A stretch of DNA of 64,000 nt, taken from NCBI GenBank assembly GCA_963855995.1, contig OY979725.1, forward strand, positions 496,001 to 560,000, written 5' to 3'. The notes under the pieces were generated by a model. It did no database searches. It was given only the letters and a program-made list of their open reading frames with translations, and had not been told where the DNA came from. How positions within the stretch are numbered: the first letter of the stretch is position 1; every line of letters begins with the position of its first letter. Made by a program: the position numbers and the translations under genes. Shown one piece after another: positions 25,801-36,700 of the stretch. This stretch comes from Muricea muricata (Eukaryota; Cnidaria; Anthozoa; Malacalcyonacea; Plexauridae).

Positions 25801-27409
25801 TGTAATTCGTTCGTTCGAAAACCAATTTCTATATTTCATTGCCTCTCATTGATATAGCCAATCACTCGTAAAGCCTGTTAGTAGATGCTCGTAGGGACCA
25901 ACCAAATCGTGATCAAATCTAATATTAAGGCTGTTTAACTAGGGATCCGACAAGTGACTTCAGAATGGGCAAAACGTTTTTGCACGTAACACAGGATATA
26001 AGCAGATACATTGGCTGAAAGAAATGATGATCTCAATAACTCAATGATAGGAATTGCCGTCAGAGCTTCTTGCTATGCTGACATGTATTGTGTCTGATCT
26101 TTCAACCAGTGTACGCTCGTAACGCTCGCAGAAATACAATTTATAAAACGAGGGAAACAAAATGCTTAGGACTGTGGTAAACCTTGCTAATACAACCAAC
26201 AAGTTGGATAAAGGCATGTATGTTTTTGTTCGTAGGTTTCAGCTCAGACAGAAGACGTTATGGACGAAGAACAGTTAGCTGAACCAATGATGGTTTACAA
26301 AGAAGACGGTTAGTTGTCTGATAGTTTGTAAGCGAAGTAACTCCCTGCGAAATTAGTAGCGATGAACCGAAATCCAGATCGGCCTACAATTCGAAATGAT
26401 GTTCCGATATCGCCAATGAGCCAGAACTGAAGTTTATTTGTTCACTGCGGCCAGATGTGCTGTAATAATCACTTGTTACGGTCGGTTGTGTTTAAATGAA
26501 TATAGGGCCGTTCGAACTGTACTCACAATCCAACATTTCAACGCTATGGTCTAGTATCGTCATCAGCTAGGGGTCTATTATGGTACAGCACTTCTGCTTG
26601 TGTACTCGGGAGATGAACTCTTTTGTGAAGAAGGTGACCATATTCTTTGTATGAGGCAAATGGCTACCAAAAGTGCCAGAAGCTATAATTGCTTATTTCA
26701 ATTCCTAAGTGAAGCTAATTTGCGGGGTTTTTTACTTGTGTTAAAGTTTGATATACAAGCTTTTACCAATGTTTCCGTCCGTAAAGGCACTGTCTACAGT
26801 TTGTATCGATTCAGAGCAACCATCCATTCAGTTCGGAATATCAGTTGTCGAAATATGGGTAATCGCGGGTATCGGTGCATTGCTAGAAATTTTCAAGTTA
26901 TTTTTCAAGTTGATATGATGTTAGTTTGATAGGAAGAGACTGATCTGATGATGTCACTTTCAATGATCTGATTCAACTTCAAGCTTTAACCAATCTATTT
27001 TTTATTGATTTTCCATACTTTTACTATTAACATGATTTTGGTTCGGTGTTCTTAGATTCAGATGAAATGTCGGATTTCGAAGAGCTAAATGACACTAGCG
27101 AAGACTCGGCCGAATCAATGGTGAGCATGAAGGCAGCGGCAAGCGAGGATTAGAGTTGATGGGAGTGTGCAGTGGAGCTGGGATGGATTTACTGGAGATA
27201 TTAAAATATTAGAGACAGCGTTTTTTACACGCTGGTGAAATCACGTATACTAGTTCTGGAAAGTGTGGCATAAGTTTACTGTTATTCTGTTTCACCCACA
27301 GACAGTAGACAATTCAGATGATGATGACGAAGGGAAGGCGTCCAGTTCCGAAGATGAACCAAGTGATTCAGAGGACGAAAATGACGGTGACGTTGACATA
27401 CGGGAATAA
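19856..27409 (+). CDS. WDR43: WDR43/UTP5, nucleolar ribosome-biogenesis WD40 protein
   Basis: Nineteen phase-consistent coding exons: 19856-20047, 21410-21532, 21684-21805, 21965-22085, 22196-22332, 22449-22551, 22641-22705, 22785-22845, 22934-23044, 23164-23403, 23615-23676, 23769-23856, 23959-24048, 24138-24169, 24544-24607, 25100-25213, 26236-26308, 27056-27120 and 27302-27409. They give about 656 codons (human about 677). N-terminal WD repeats ([30 protein letters not shown]) are followed by an alpha-helical UTP12-type domain ([19 protein letters not shown]) and a long Asp/Glu/Ser-rich tail, exactly the WDR43 plan. The family works in the UTP-A/t-UTP part of the small-subunit processome, linking pre-rRNA transcription to processing. 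The start ATG opens the first WD repeat. A very close match in order and spacing makes the call firm. Confidence 0.95.
20048..21409 (+). other. first intron of WDR43
   Basis: A 1.36-kb intron bounded by GTAAGA and TTTCTAG. Apart from a run of about 15 C at 20987-21001 I see no element or gene in it. A - strand open frame at 20827-21168 crosses the homopolymer and looks accidental. Confidence 0.7.
24341..24400 (+). repeat. dispersed repeat copy 1 (WDR43 intron)
   Basis: 24341-24364 is identical to 26041-26064 in a later intron of the same gene. Similarity continues in patches (ATGCTGACA, TCTGAT) for about 40 bp. It looks like two old copies of one short mobile element; no ends could be fixed. 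Confidence 0.6.
25408..25643. mobile_element. hAT-type MITE in a WDR43 intron
   Basis: A 236-bp insertion with terminal inverted repeats starting CATAGAAATAA (about 30 bp, two or three mismatches). It is flanked on both sides by the same 8 bp, GCTCTAAC, at 25400-25407 and 25644-25651. An 8-bp duplication with CA-starting termini fits the hAT superfamily. There is no coding capacity, so it must have been mobilised in trans. The interior repeats a GATTTATAAGGGC motif. Confidence 0.85.
26041..26110 (+). repeat. dispersed repeat copy 2 (WDR43 intron)
   Basis: Second copy of the element at 24341: 24 identical bases, then patchy similarity. It lies in the intron between coding exons 16 and 17. Confidence 0.6.
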
Positions 27410-27519
27410 ATGAAATATAATCTTATATCACAAATACTATACACACTGTAAAAAATTGTTTTAATATCGCATTGTGGTGCACGCCTTTTCAAAGTTTTTG
27501 TGTAGACATTGCTTTCATA

Positions 27520-27525
27520 AATAAA
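27520..27525 (+). terminator. poly(A) signal of WDR43
   Basis: AATAAA about 110 bp behind the stop codon, in AT-rich sequence. An earlier AATAAA overlaps the stop codon itself (27405-27410) and is probably not used. Confidence 0.55.
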
Positions 27526-27836
27526 ACTTTGAAAGGCTCTCAGTTCTTGTGGTGGTGATTAAAAACAATACGAAATATGCATTGTCTCTAGTGCTTCTCA
27601 AAAGAGCAAAACAGCTAGGTATTTACAATACGGTTTTGTGGAATAAATCTAAAATTCTCATTGTCTGGTAATTTTTACCTGTTTACCCTCTAGTACAATG
27701 GATCATTTCTCTTTTAGACTAACTTTCGAATTGGGAAAGTCTTTTAGCACTGCTGGAAAGAGCATCCTAAATTTAGTGCATGAAATGGTGACGTTTGGTT
27801 GAAAAACATTGTAAAATGTGGAAAATATATCCCTGT

Positions 27837-27950
27837 AAAGTTTGCAAAGTTTGTATACTCTTGTATTACGGGCGGAAAAGTGTATCAGATTTCGAAATGT
27901 GATTACACTTTTCCGCGCATAATTCAAGAGTATAAAAAATTCGCAAACTT
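27837..27950. repeat. foldback element with about 47-bp imperfect arms
   Basis: Left arm 27837-27884 and right arm 27904-27950 are near reverse complements (AAGTTTGCAA...GGAAAAGTGTA against TACACTTTTCC...CGCAAACTT), separated by about 19 nt. It has the shape of a foldback MITE; target duplications were not clear. Confidence 0.75.
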
Positions 27951-29666
27951 CACAAGTTTGTCCGAAAGGGGAATGGTCCGTTCAAAAACATGCATTACAG
28001 TCGTGCAAGTCGTGCTTTTTGTTCGCACCTTTACCACGTGGTCTGAAAATACGGAAAAGGACTGGCGCTAGTTGTAAAATAGACATGCATCGTCATGAAA
28101 TGCTACTTTCTTTCTTTCCATATTTCTATTTTCAATGTTTCATTTGAAGTCAGCTCATCTGGTAGTTCTTGAACTTTTTTAAACGATTTCCAGTTGAAAT
28201 TGTGCATGTTTTCGAAATTACCCGACATACACTAGGGAGTTACAGTAGAGTAATTCTAGTTGTTTAGTGCCATAATTTTTGCGGACTGCATGTATCGACC
28301 CCATTCGTGTGTTTGATATGAAAGTTTAAAATATACCACGGCAGGAACGTCTTTAAAAAAAAATTTAAGTTACGAATGTTATTTGCATTGCGTGAGAGCG
28401 CATATTCGTTATTATTTTTAGCAAAAAGAAAAGTCAATTGACCTGTTGTCTCGTCGTGCTCGTGAGTTTTCGTGCGTTTGCGTTTGTTTTGGTACCGAAA
28501 CGTCTATATTTTTTTTCCGATTGTTTTTACTAATGCGACGATTATACGGATTTCCATGGTTACACTTGAATATTGCCAAAAAAAAGGTCAAGCATTAAAT
28601 GTTTAAACGTTTTGCTTAGATTAGGATGCTTCTCGTCTATTCTAAAAAAACTGTAAACGCTTTAAGGTCTTCCTTGAGAGGCCTGTGCAAAGTTAGAATG
28701 AATTAACGATCCTGCAAAAAACCTGAATTGTGAAGGTGTTCCAAGTTGGAATAGCGCACTCTTCCCCGAGAAATAAGATGAAGTACTTGTTAAAAACACC
28801 TTACCAATTGTTTCCAGTGATAGATCAAGCATGTGCATATAAAATACTCTATTATCTCATTTTCTGATTCTCGTTACTCAGATTTGATCATTTTTAGTGT
28901 TGAAAATTTATGTCAGTACTTCAAGCGGTTAGTTTAAAGATTTTGAATTAGCATTGTGTCTAAATGTTGACCTTCTCCACACCCCCAATAAAAACGTGCT
29001 ACATTTAAGGACGGAAAAAAACTTAATGAAATAAATAACTCCATAAACGAACTAGACTTTGAGTGCAAAAGTCTTTCAGTTAATTTATCCTGTTTGAAAT
29101 AGCGTTCATTTTCGTTGCTAGTTAATTTTCCATGTTATTCATTCATGCAAGTGCACAAATAAATATTTAATAAGTAGATGCATTGACCTTTATTAACATT
29201 TGCCCTCGCGGGTGGCATTGCACCATTGTTGCAAATTTCTATATTCGTCCGAAAGTGAAATTAATGTTACCTTTGGGTTATTTCAAAACTGTCGAATTCA
29301 TTTCCATGGGGAGTAGACACGACAGTTTTTTTTTTCACAAAAAGAAAATTTTTTGTGTTCCAATGCTTCAAATGCAGCCTTTAGGATTAATTAATATAAT
29401 AGCAGTTTTTAAAGTCAAATCTACGGTTGCTATTGGATGTTTCATTAGATGCTGTGCCCTATTTATTTAAAATGCACCTGTAGCTTAATTTTATTTAGTT
29501 AATTTGCTGACGTTCGCATTTATTATTAGTTTTGTAGATGCAGTAGTTCAGAGTTAATTTAAACAAGTAGGTATACGCTGTTTTTATTGACACTGAAAAT
29601 TTAAAGCGTTGAACGCTGGTGAATTTTTTAAGTTCTTAAATGCATGTGTCTCTTGTTTCCTTACAG

Positions 29667-29759
29667 AAACATTTTGTTAACATCGGTAAAAAGCACATCG
29701 AAACTTGCTGAATTTTACACTCGTCGCCAGGCAGCGTTCGAGCGGCGTTTCAATACAAG
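29667..29759 (+). other. candidate 5'UTR exon of the receptor-channel gene
   Basis: Bounded by CTTACAG on the left and CAAG/GTAATT on the right, with no long frame inside. The first coding exon begins at an acceptor lying directly before its ATG, so an upstream noncoding exon must exist. This is the best candidate seen, but it is only a splice-site guess. Confidence 0.25.
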
Positions 29760-30731
29760 GTAATTAAAACATCGCTATATATTTCTTCGCTTTAACTGTA
29801 TTGTATTTAAGACACCGTAGCTTTGTCTTTTGCATCGACGCCGTTAACTCTGTCTTTATGTATATTGCTCGTACTTTACAGCATGATCAACTTGCTCCCC
29901 GAGTTTCCTACGAAAATAAAGCCTGTTTTAAGCGGTATTTGCGTGTTAAAACGCGAATGAATTCTTGACTTATTTCGCTGTGCACACTCGACCTTTAAAT
30001 CTTTGTATGGCGTGATCCTCTTGGCCTCGGTAAAACGAGAATAATAGAGTTTATGTGAGCTGGTAAGCGTTGTCAACGCTCAAATACAGCAAAATTTTAT
30101 CAACTGTCAAACATCCAAATTAAGCATTTGAACAGCTCAAAGGTCTGGCGAGAGTTGCACGAGAGTAAGCGATACGAGAAAGAGTTCGTTGATCAACTGG
30201 GTTAGACCCCGTTCAAATAGTTTCGGCAGAGTTTAAAAACGATATGAAACAATGTTTAGTTGTTGCATTCGCTCGATGAGGGCGTAGAAAAGAAAAACCG
30301 TAAGAGGTTGAAATAAAAGTATCGTTTAACAAACCGTAGTGGTTTTTTTACCGCTAGAGTTTTGTCGTGGTATGATGGGGTCTTATAAAGTATCTCACCA
30401 TCGCCCCTTGTTAAACACAAGCGATAAAAATATTTACTTTTTTTGTCCCGGCTGCACAATGTCGATGGATCAAAAGACATTTCATGTATATATGTGTATA
30501 GCTAATATATATTAGTAAGATTTATGTTCTGAGCAAATAAAATGAATGTCAAAAATAATTCCTATGCAAGTGTGTTTGAGCAAAATGTCACTTGGAAAGT
30601 AAGCTGGGATTTGGCGTGTATCCTAAACTTTATTTTATTCAGTCGACGAATGCACAGTAGCCCCGACTTCGTTACTTAATTCGTGCGTGGACTCTGGCTT
30701 TGTTTGAGAATTTCTTTTATTTGTCTTGCAG

Positions 30732-33700
30732 ATGAACATGCGTTTTGTGTATGTTTGGATGATAATTTTCTCGTTTGATGGAGTTACCGGTACTCCTGGA
30801 GCAGGATCAGCAGGTATTTTATGCTCTATTACAGCTACGCTCGAGGAGACGCAATTAGTAATGATGAACTGAAATGATATGAACAGAATTGAACGTTTCG
30901 AGTGAACCCCTTCATCGGACAAATTGCCCACTACTATAAATTCCCGACAAAGGACGCTAGAATTCTGTTTTATTGTTTCTGATAGCGAAAGATCCTATGT
31001 TTTTGTGTGTTTTTGGCTGCACTATAGCTACCGACACGGCCAATGTTACATCCATCCATCCATTACCTCCACAACGAAGAGCTTTAGCTTCCAATCTCGA
31101 TTATCTGCTCATGATTTTAACGCAATTGTATCTTTCAATTCGCAGCAAGCTTATTTTTCTGCTTCCTTGTACATGCTCGACGATCTGAGATATTGGAAAA
31201 CATTGAGTTAAATCGGAAAAATATATGTTCGCGTTTCTATTTTACCAGTGTCCGTAGTGCAGTCAAAAGCACAAAAATCCATTTGATCTTTTTACCTCAA
31301 ACGATATTATTAACAGAATTCGATGTTTCGAGCAAAGGTTTTGTCGTTGATAGTCAAATTCTGTGTATATCATTCAAGGTAGTGAGAGATCCTGTGTTTT
31401 TGCGTGCTTTACTTTACCAGTTGTCATTAGTAACGTAGAGATGTCGATCGTCATGGCATAAATATTAATTAAAGTAGTAAACCTTGCCTACGTATACGTA
31501 GAACACCAATTGGGGAATCACATACTTTCTTGTGCTATTTGTCCAATCGGAACTTATGTTGTATAAAGCTAGATCTGATTGTTTGTGTGTGTGGGAGGGG
31601 GGGGGGGGGAGGCAATAATTTGTCACAAACTCGCAATCTGATTTTGCTGGGAAACTGGTTTTGTTCAATATGTTCAGGCAGTTCAGATGAATGGATGAAG
31701 TTGGAGTGTATCGGCAAGCCAGGCAACTGTTTACAGAGTACAGATAGGAAGTTAAGTATATCGTCCTGCGTGAAAAATGATGAAAACCAACTATGGAAAT
31801 TGGAAAAAGATGGCAAGTTGGTTAGTCATTCCAGTTATGGCAGTGCTAGACATTGTGCAGATCCAGATAGTTTACGACTCAGCGATTGTGCACGATCCAG
31901 CAATTGGACCTGCCTACCATTCGCATTGAAAACAGATCAAAACAACAGTTATCTGGGTGTCGCTGATTCGGGTTCGGGTGACGATGGACATGTGGATTTA
32001 AATCTTATCAAAGAGGATAGAAGTGACAGCTACATGCGCGCAATGTGGAGACGATTTGGCGATCCTACCAGGACCATTTGTGGTGGTAAGATTTCTGTCG
32101 ATAACACTAAAAATCAGTCTGAATTATTTAAAGAATTTTTGAAATATATACCACCGTAAACCACCGGGTTTAAGCTTTTGGTTTATTAAAATTCGTAAGC
32201 ATTTTAAGGTAAAGCCTTTTGCAGATCTTGCTTTACGTTGGAAATATTTTAACTAACCAAGATATTTTAGCTGACCATTATGGATATCTATCATTACAAG
32301 TGGGGGCACGCACAAGTGGGCTAACTAAGTTTATCAGGAGTAATGAGCTTGTTAATTTGTCTTAATGAGCCTGACTTAATGAGCTTGTTAATTTGCCTAA
32401 GATGGTCCCTTTGGTAATAGTTTAAAAAGTTCTTTAAATGAACTAAACGTTTAGTACCAACGTTCTTTAAGATTGATGTTTACAGCAGGCGACTAATTTT
32501 TAATCCCATTCCAAACCAATTTTCGACAAAGTTGTAGCCAATGCATAGTTTGGTTTGAGTGCACAAATTCTCAACTTTTAAACAGCTAAAAGATAACCTG
32601 AAAGACGAATTGAAATTTGCTGTTTGTGATTAGCAGTTAGCAAACAGTCAATAATTGCCTGCCTTGTGTAGCTACATACATTATTGTCCAACTTGTATAC
32701 TGTGTTAGTTAGGCTGTGCATATGGCTGTACGTAAATTTTGCAACAGTACACTACGAATGATATACTTTGCCAATGTGTTCGTGTTTCTTTCTTTGGAGT
32801 GTTGAACAATTTCCAATCCGTTTTCCAGCTAGTTTTGTGCAATAGCTAACTAAACTAAGTACCTAACTTAATGGGAGAATGGGAGTTGTGTATTGGTAAT
32901 TATGATATCTGTAGTGTACATTTTCAATATATGATAATTTATTACAGAAGGCATGTGGCTCATATATTTGCGGATTAAATGCAACTATTCAAGTTTACAA
33001 AATTGACAAGGATGTTTTACGTAATAACATCAAATCTGGGCAGACCTTAACACAGACTTTAAACCTAAACAACGAAACAACAACCCCAAGTTTCTAATCT
33101 TGTTTAAATATATAGCACAATTTAGTTTATTATAGTACAATTTGAATTTAGCTAAGGATTTTATAATGAACACCTGTTGTTTTATCTCCACATGCGGATT
33201 ACATATTCTTTAGAGAAGTGATACCATTCTTTTCTTCAAGCTATCAGCAATTTTCATATTTTTGTTCAATTCGCGTTTTTTAAGGTTCGAAGTTACACTG
33301 GGATTTGAAAGGCTCAAGTAGGATCTGGTCAGGCCATTGCTCCACTTGTGGTCTTTTTGCAAACTCTGGAGCATTACTGCCATTTAATGCCACAAAGATG
33401 CTTGGTGATTTAAGAGGTACTTGCTTTTCCGATCCAGATATGTGCTCACATGGTCTGTCTTTCGAGTTATGGCTGTGGTTTGCGGATTACGACCTCAGAA
33501 AGAATTCAACTACCAAAAGTATAATTCTACAAAGCGGTACGGAATCGTCAAGAGGCTATGAGCTCTCAGTTGTAAACGCAAGCATGACGTTTACAGTTTA
33601 TAGTGAAGATAGCATCTCGGAAAGTTCTTTGGAGATCAGGGATTTCGAACGTTGGGTGCACGTCATTGGGGTTTGGGTGAAGAGTACGAAGATGGCACAG

Positions 33701-36700
33701 TTGTTTGCGAATGGCGTTGACGTGGGCTGTGTTGTTATGCGGAATCCTGAAGAATCCGTGGGAGGCGAGCGTGGAGATCTACGGCTCGGACCAGTTTCGA
33801 AGATTGGTTTTGGCGAAGGTTTTCTTGTAGCTCGTAATCTGTCCATTTGGTCGCGGACAATGAATGGTACAGAACGGCGAAAACTGCTTAATCAATGTAA
33901 GTCCTGCTTTAATCCCCAAACAAAAACATAAAATTGCACAATAAGATGTTTCCACCATCAGAGGTACCCCTTCACAAAAAAATATTGATCTAAATTTTTC
34001 AGCTGCATTAGCAATACCGGACGACTGGACGACATGGTCAAACTGCACCACGAAATGTGAACAGAAACGTTGGAGAAAAACAAGCGAGGCTCTTCAATTT
34101 AATGTAACAATTACCGAAACTCGATTATGCTACAATACTCGTCGATGTGGTATGTAAAATTTGTATTGGAAACATTGGAATTTAACAGATTAAGATCCCA
34201 AAGTTCTCAGCGACCCTTGTGGATCGAATATTGTGTTTAACCTCATTGAGATGGCTGGGTTAGCGCTAAGTTTGCCCACTGTCTGTATTTCTACACGTCT
34301 GCTGCAAACAAGATTTTTGAAGAAATATTCTTAGGTGTAGGAATGTGAACACAGTTTATGATATGGCATTTGTAAACTCCGAACGCTCATTGGCTAGGAG
34401 CCGCGTTGGTATCACTCAACGTCAACACTGAAGTATTTCGTGACCACTTGATGCTTGTCTTGTCCGATTAATATGAATCTACTTTTTTTTTATATCTGAG
34501 GATGGTTCTGAAGTAGAATTGAAACACTGCGTGTCCTCAAAGACAAGCACCAAGTCTTAACAAAAATTTTTCGTGCACTTAAATTGGATAAGATCCATTA
34601 CCAATTCGCCGTTGTTTCGATAGCTCAATTGGTAGAGCCGCGGACTAGAAATTCGAAGATGCGAGTTTAAATCCCGCTCGGGTCAAGGAGTTTCTCGTTG
34701 CTCTCTGCAGTGTCAAATTAAAATGAATCCAATATGCAAATGTATTGCCACATTTTAAATGTGTTTGTCCCTTCTTTACTTAAGGTTCAAGAATCGTGTA
34801 TCCATTGGACGAGAAAAGTTCCTTAAGATGTCATAGATGTCGCCAACTTAATGCAAGCTCTGCCTTGATTCTACCAATAAATTCAACAAGAGATCTGGAT
34901 AATTACAAAGAAACGTGTTTGAGCCAGCCTGAGCATTGTGTCGATGGAATGACATTTGAAATCTGGCTTTGGTTTGCCGAGTACGAAAACAGCGGAGGGC
35001 CAAACGGCAAAATCTTAACAGCTGGGCAATTTCAATTGTCAGTTACGAGAAACAATTTGGCATTCACTGTCTTTCCTTACTATAACCGTAAATGTACAGC
35101 AGTAACAGTAACTGGTACCAACAAATGGCTTCATGTCGTTGGTAAATGGGTCAAGTCGTCGAACAGCCTGAGCTTGTATGTAAATAGTCTGATTTCGGTG
35201 AAGGATTCTTGTATCCGGGAGAACCAGTACGTTGATAATAGCAAATTACTGCTGGGACCAATTTCGAAAGACCGTCGAGGTTACATCATCGCTAAAAACT
35301 TGTCCATTTGGATGCGGGCACTGAATGCCTCAGAGCTGGAAAATCTCATGAACTCTAGTAAGTATTTGGACAAACAATAATCTCAAGCTATATCAGATGC
35401 GATAGGCCAGCCACTGCATAGCCTGACTTGGTTTTCTCTCTGCTAAGCTCATGGTTTTCCCATCTTACCTGGCGAATATGAACATATTTTGTGATTGGCT
35501 TTCTAAAGTAATAATAATCGTTTATGATTCGTTCTATTGTCTTTTATTGTTTTAACCAATCGCAGCGCCCGATGGCGACCCCTAACTCCTTCTTAACTGG
35601 ACTATGAAATTTCTTTCAGGCAGTCCTGGTTTACCTCAATCGTGGTCGCATTGGACAGAATGTAATAACTGCAAAAAAACCCGCTCTCGGCATTATCCTG
35701 CATCTAATTTGTGGATTAACGAGACGGGAATGTGTTGTGGCAATTGTAAGTGTTTGTAATATGTTTAAGATACGTTTTTCAAACAAGCTACGAGCACCGC
35801 TTGAGACATCAGCTCAAAACAACACGGACGCGAATGTTGTAAATGGCTTGTGAAATTCTCTAGTTATATAGATCTATATTGGCGAAGTAATTTTGAGTTT
35901 AATTTCTCTGTAAAACAAGAGAAATCTCAAACACATATATAGAATACAGACTCCTTGTCACCCTCATGGTTCCTTTTATCCATGAATCCTGCTGATCTGA
36001 CCGTGAGTAAAAGGCCTGGAACAACTTGCAATTACATTAAATTCTGCGTGCGGTAGAATTTTCCACCAAATTTTTTTCCGTTTCAGCAACTTCGCCACAA
36101 AGAACAAAGCCTACACCGACAGGTAAGCAGCATTAAAAAGTAGAACACGCATATGTTTCGCCGGTGCAGTAGTTCTCTCGAATTATTCTTCTGAACTGAT
36201 CTTCGTGAGATGCCCCACAACAACTTGTGGACACGAGCCATTCTACCCAATTTATGTTTGTTTGAGTGAAATACTTACATAAATTACTGTGCAGGCACTG
36301 CACTGCAGAGTGATACAAACTTCAACTCATCTTATCGTGTATATTTGTTGTAGCAACCTTTTCAAATTCACCTTCACAAACAATACAAAAAGCAAGTTCA
36401 TCATCAATAGCACCAACCCCAGCTGGTAAGACGCGGTCTTTTATCGCTGACTCTTTCAACTTTCTATCCAGTTTTCAACGATTTCTTCACTCCCCTGCCT
36501 ACATCCCTGATGAGGACCACCGTTAAGGTTTTTACAAAGTAGCATATTGCATGAATTATACACTACAGTCTACATGTCCAAAAACAGTAATCGAAGTGAG
36601 TGTCACAGTAATAAACACAGCTCATGCACGTATATATTAAAAATATATATTTGAAAGTCTGATTAACTGATGGCGAATGCAATCTGTTATGAATTTCATG

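Larger units (their letters stand above)
27410..30731. other. intergenic region and 5' flank of the receptor-channel gene
   Basis: The WDR43 3'UTR occupies the start, with AATAAA at 27520-27525. The rest contains no recognised gene. The open frame at 27799-28071 is largely a foldback element (listed separately). Towards the right end is a candidate noncoding exon of the next gene. Confidence 0.5.
30732..36425 (+). other. receptor-channel exons 1-8: signal peptide, trefoil, LamG/TSP1 pairs
   Basis: Exons 30732-30813, 31678-32085, 33285-33896, 34003-34149, 34785-35357, 35620-35745, 36087-36122 and 36354-36425. Exon 1 encodes a hydrophobic leader (VYVWMIIFSF) followed by small residues. Exon 2 carries a QxW-type motif (NQLWKLEKDG) and paired cysteines, suggesting a ricin-like trefoil. 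Exons 3 and 5 are paralogous, sharing (S/T)FE(L/I)WLWFA(D/E)Y, WLHVVG-type strands and (A/V)(R/K)NLSIW, typical of ConA-like jelly rolls. Exons 4 and 6 have the WxxW...C spacing of thrombospondin type 1 repeats, so a LamG-TSP1 unit was duplicated. Exons 7 and 8 encode Ser/Thr/Pro linker. Domain names rest on motif spacing only; the trefoil is the least sure. Confidence 0.75.

Noticed and set aside
31530-31677. Frame upstream of the trefoil exon as coding
   Set aside because: It runs through a G-run and ends at a good acceptor; the leader exon at 30732 fits in phase instead.
36501-36540. Hammerhead start CTGATGAGGACC (also at about 37809)
   Set aside because: No GAAA box or stem III follows at a workable distance; it is present twice only because of the segmental duplication.
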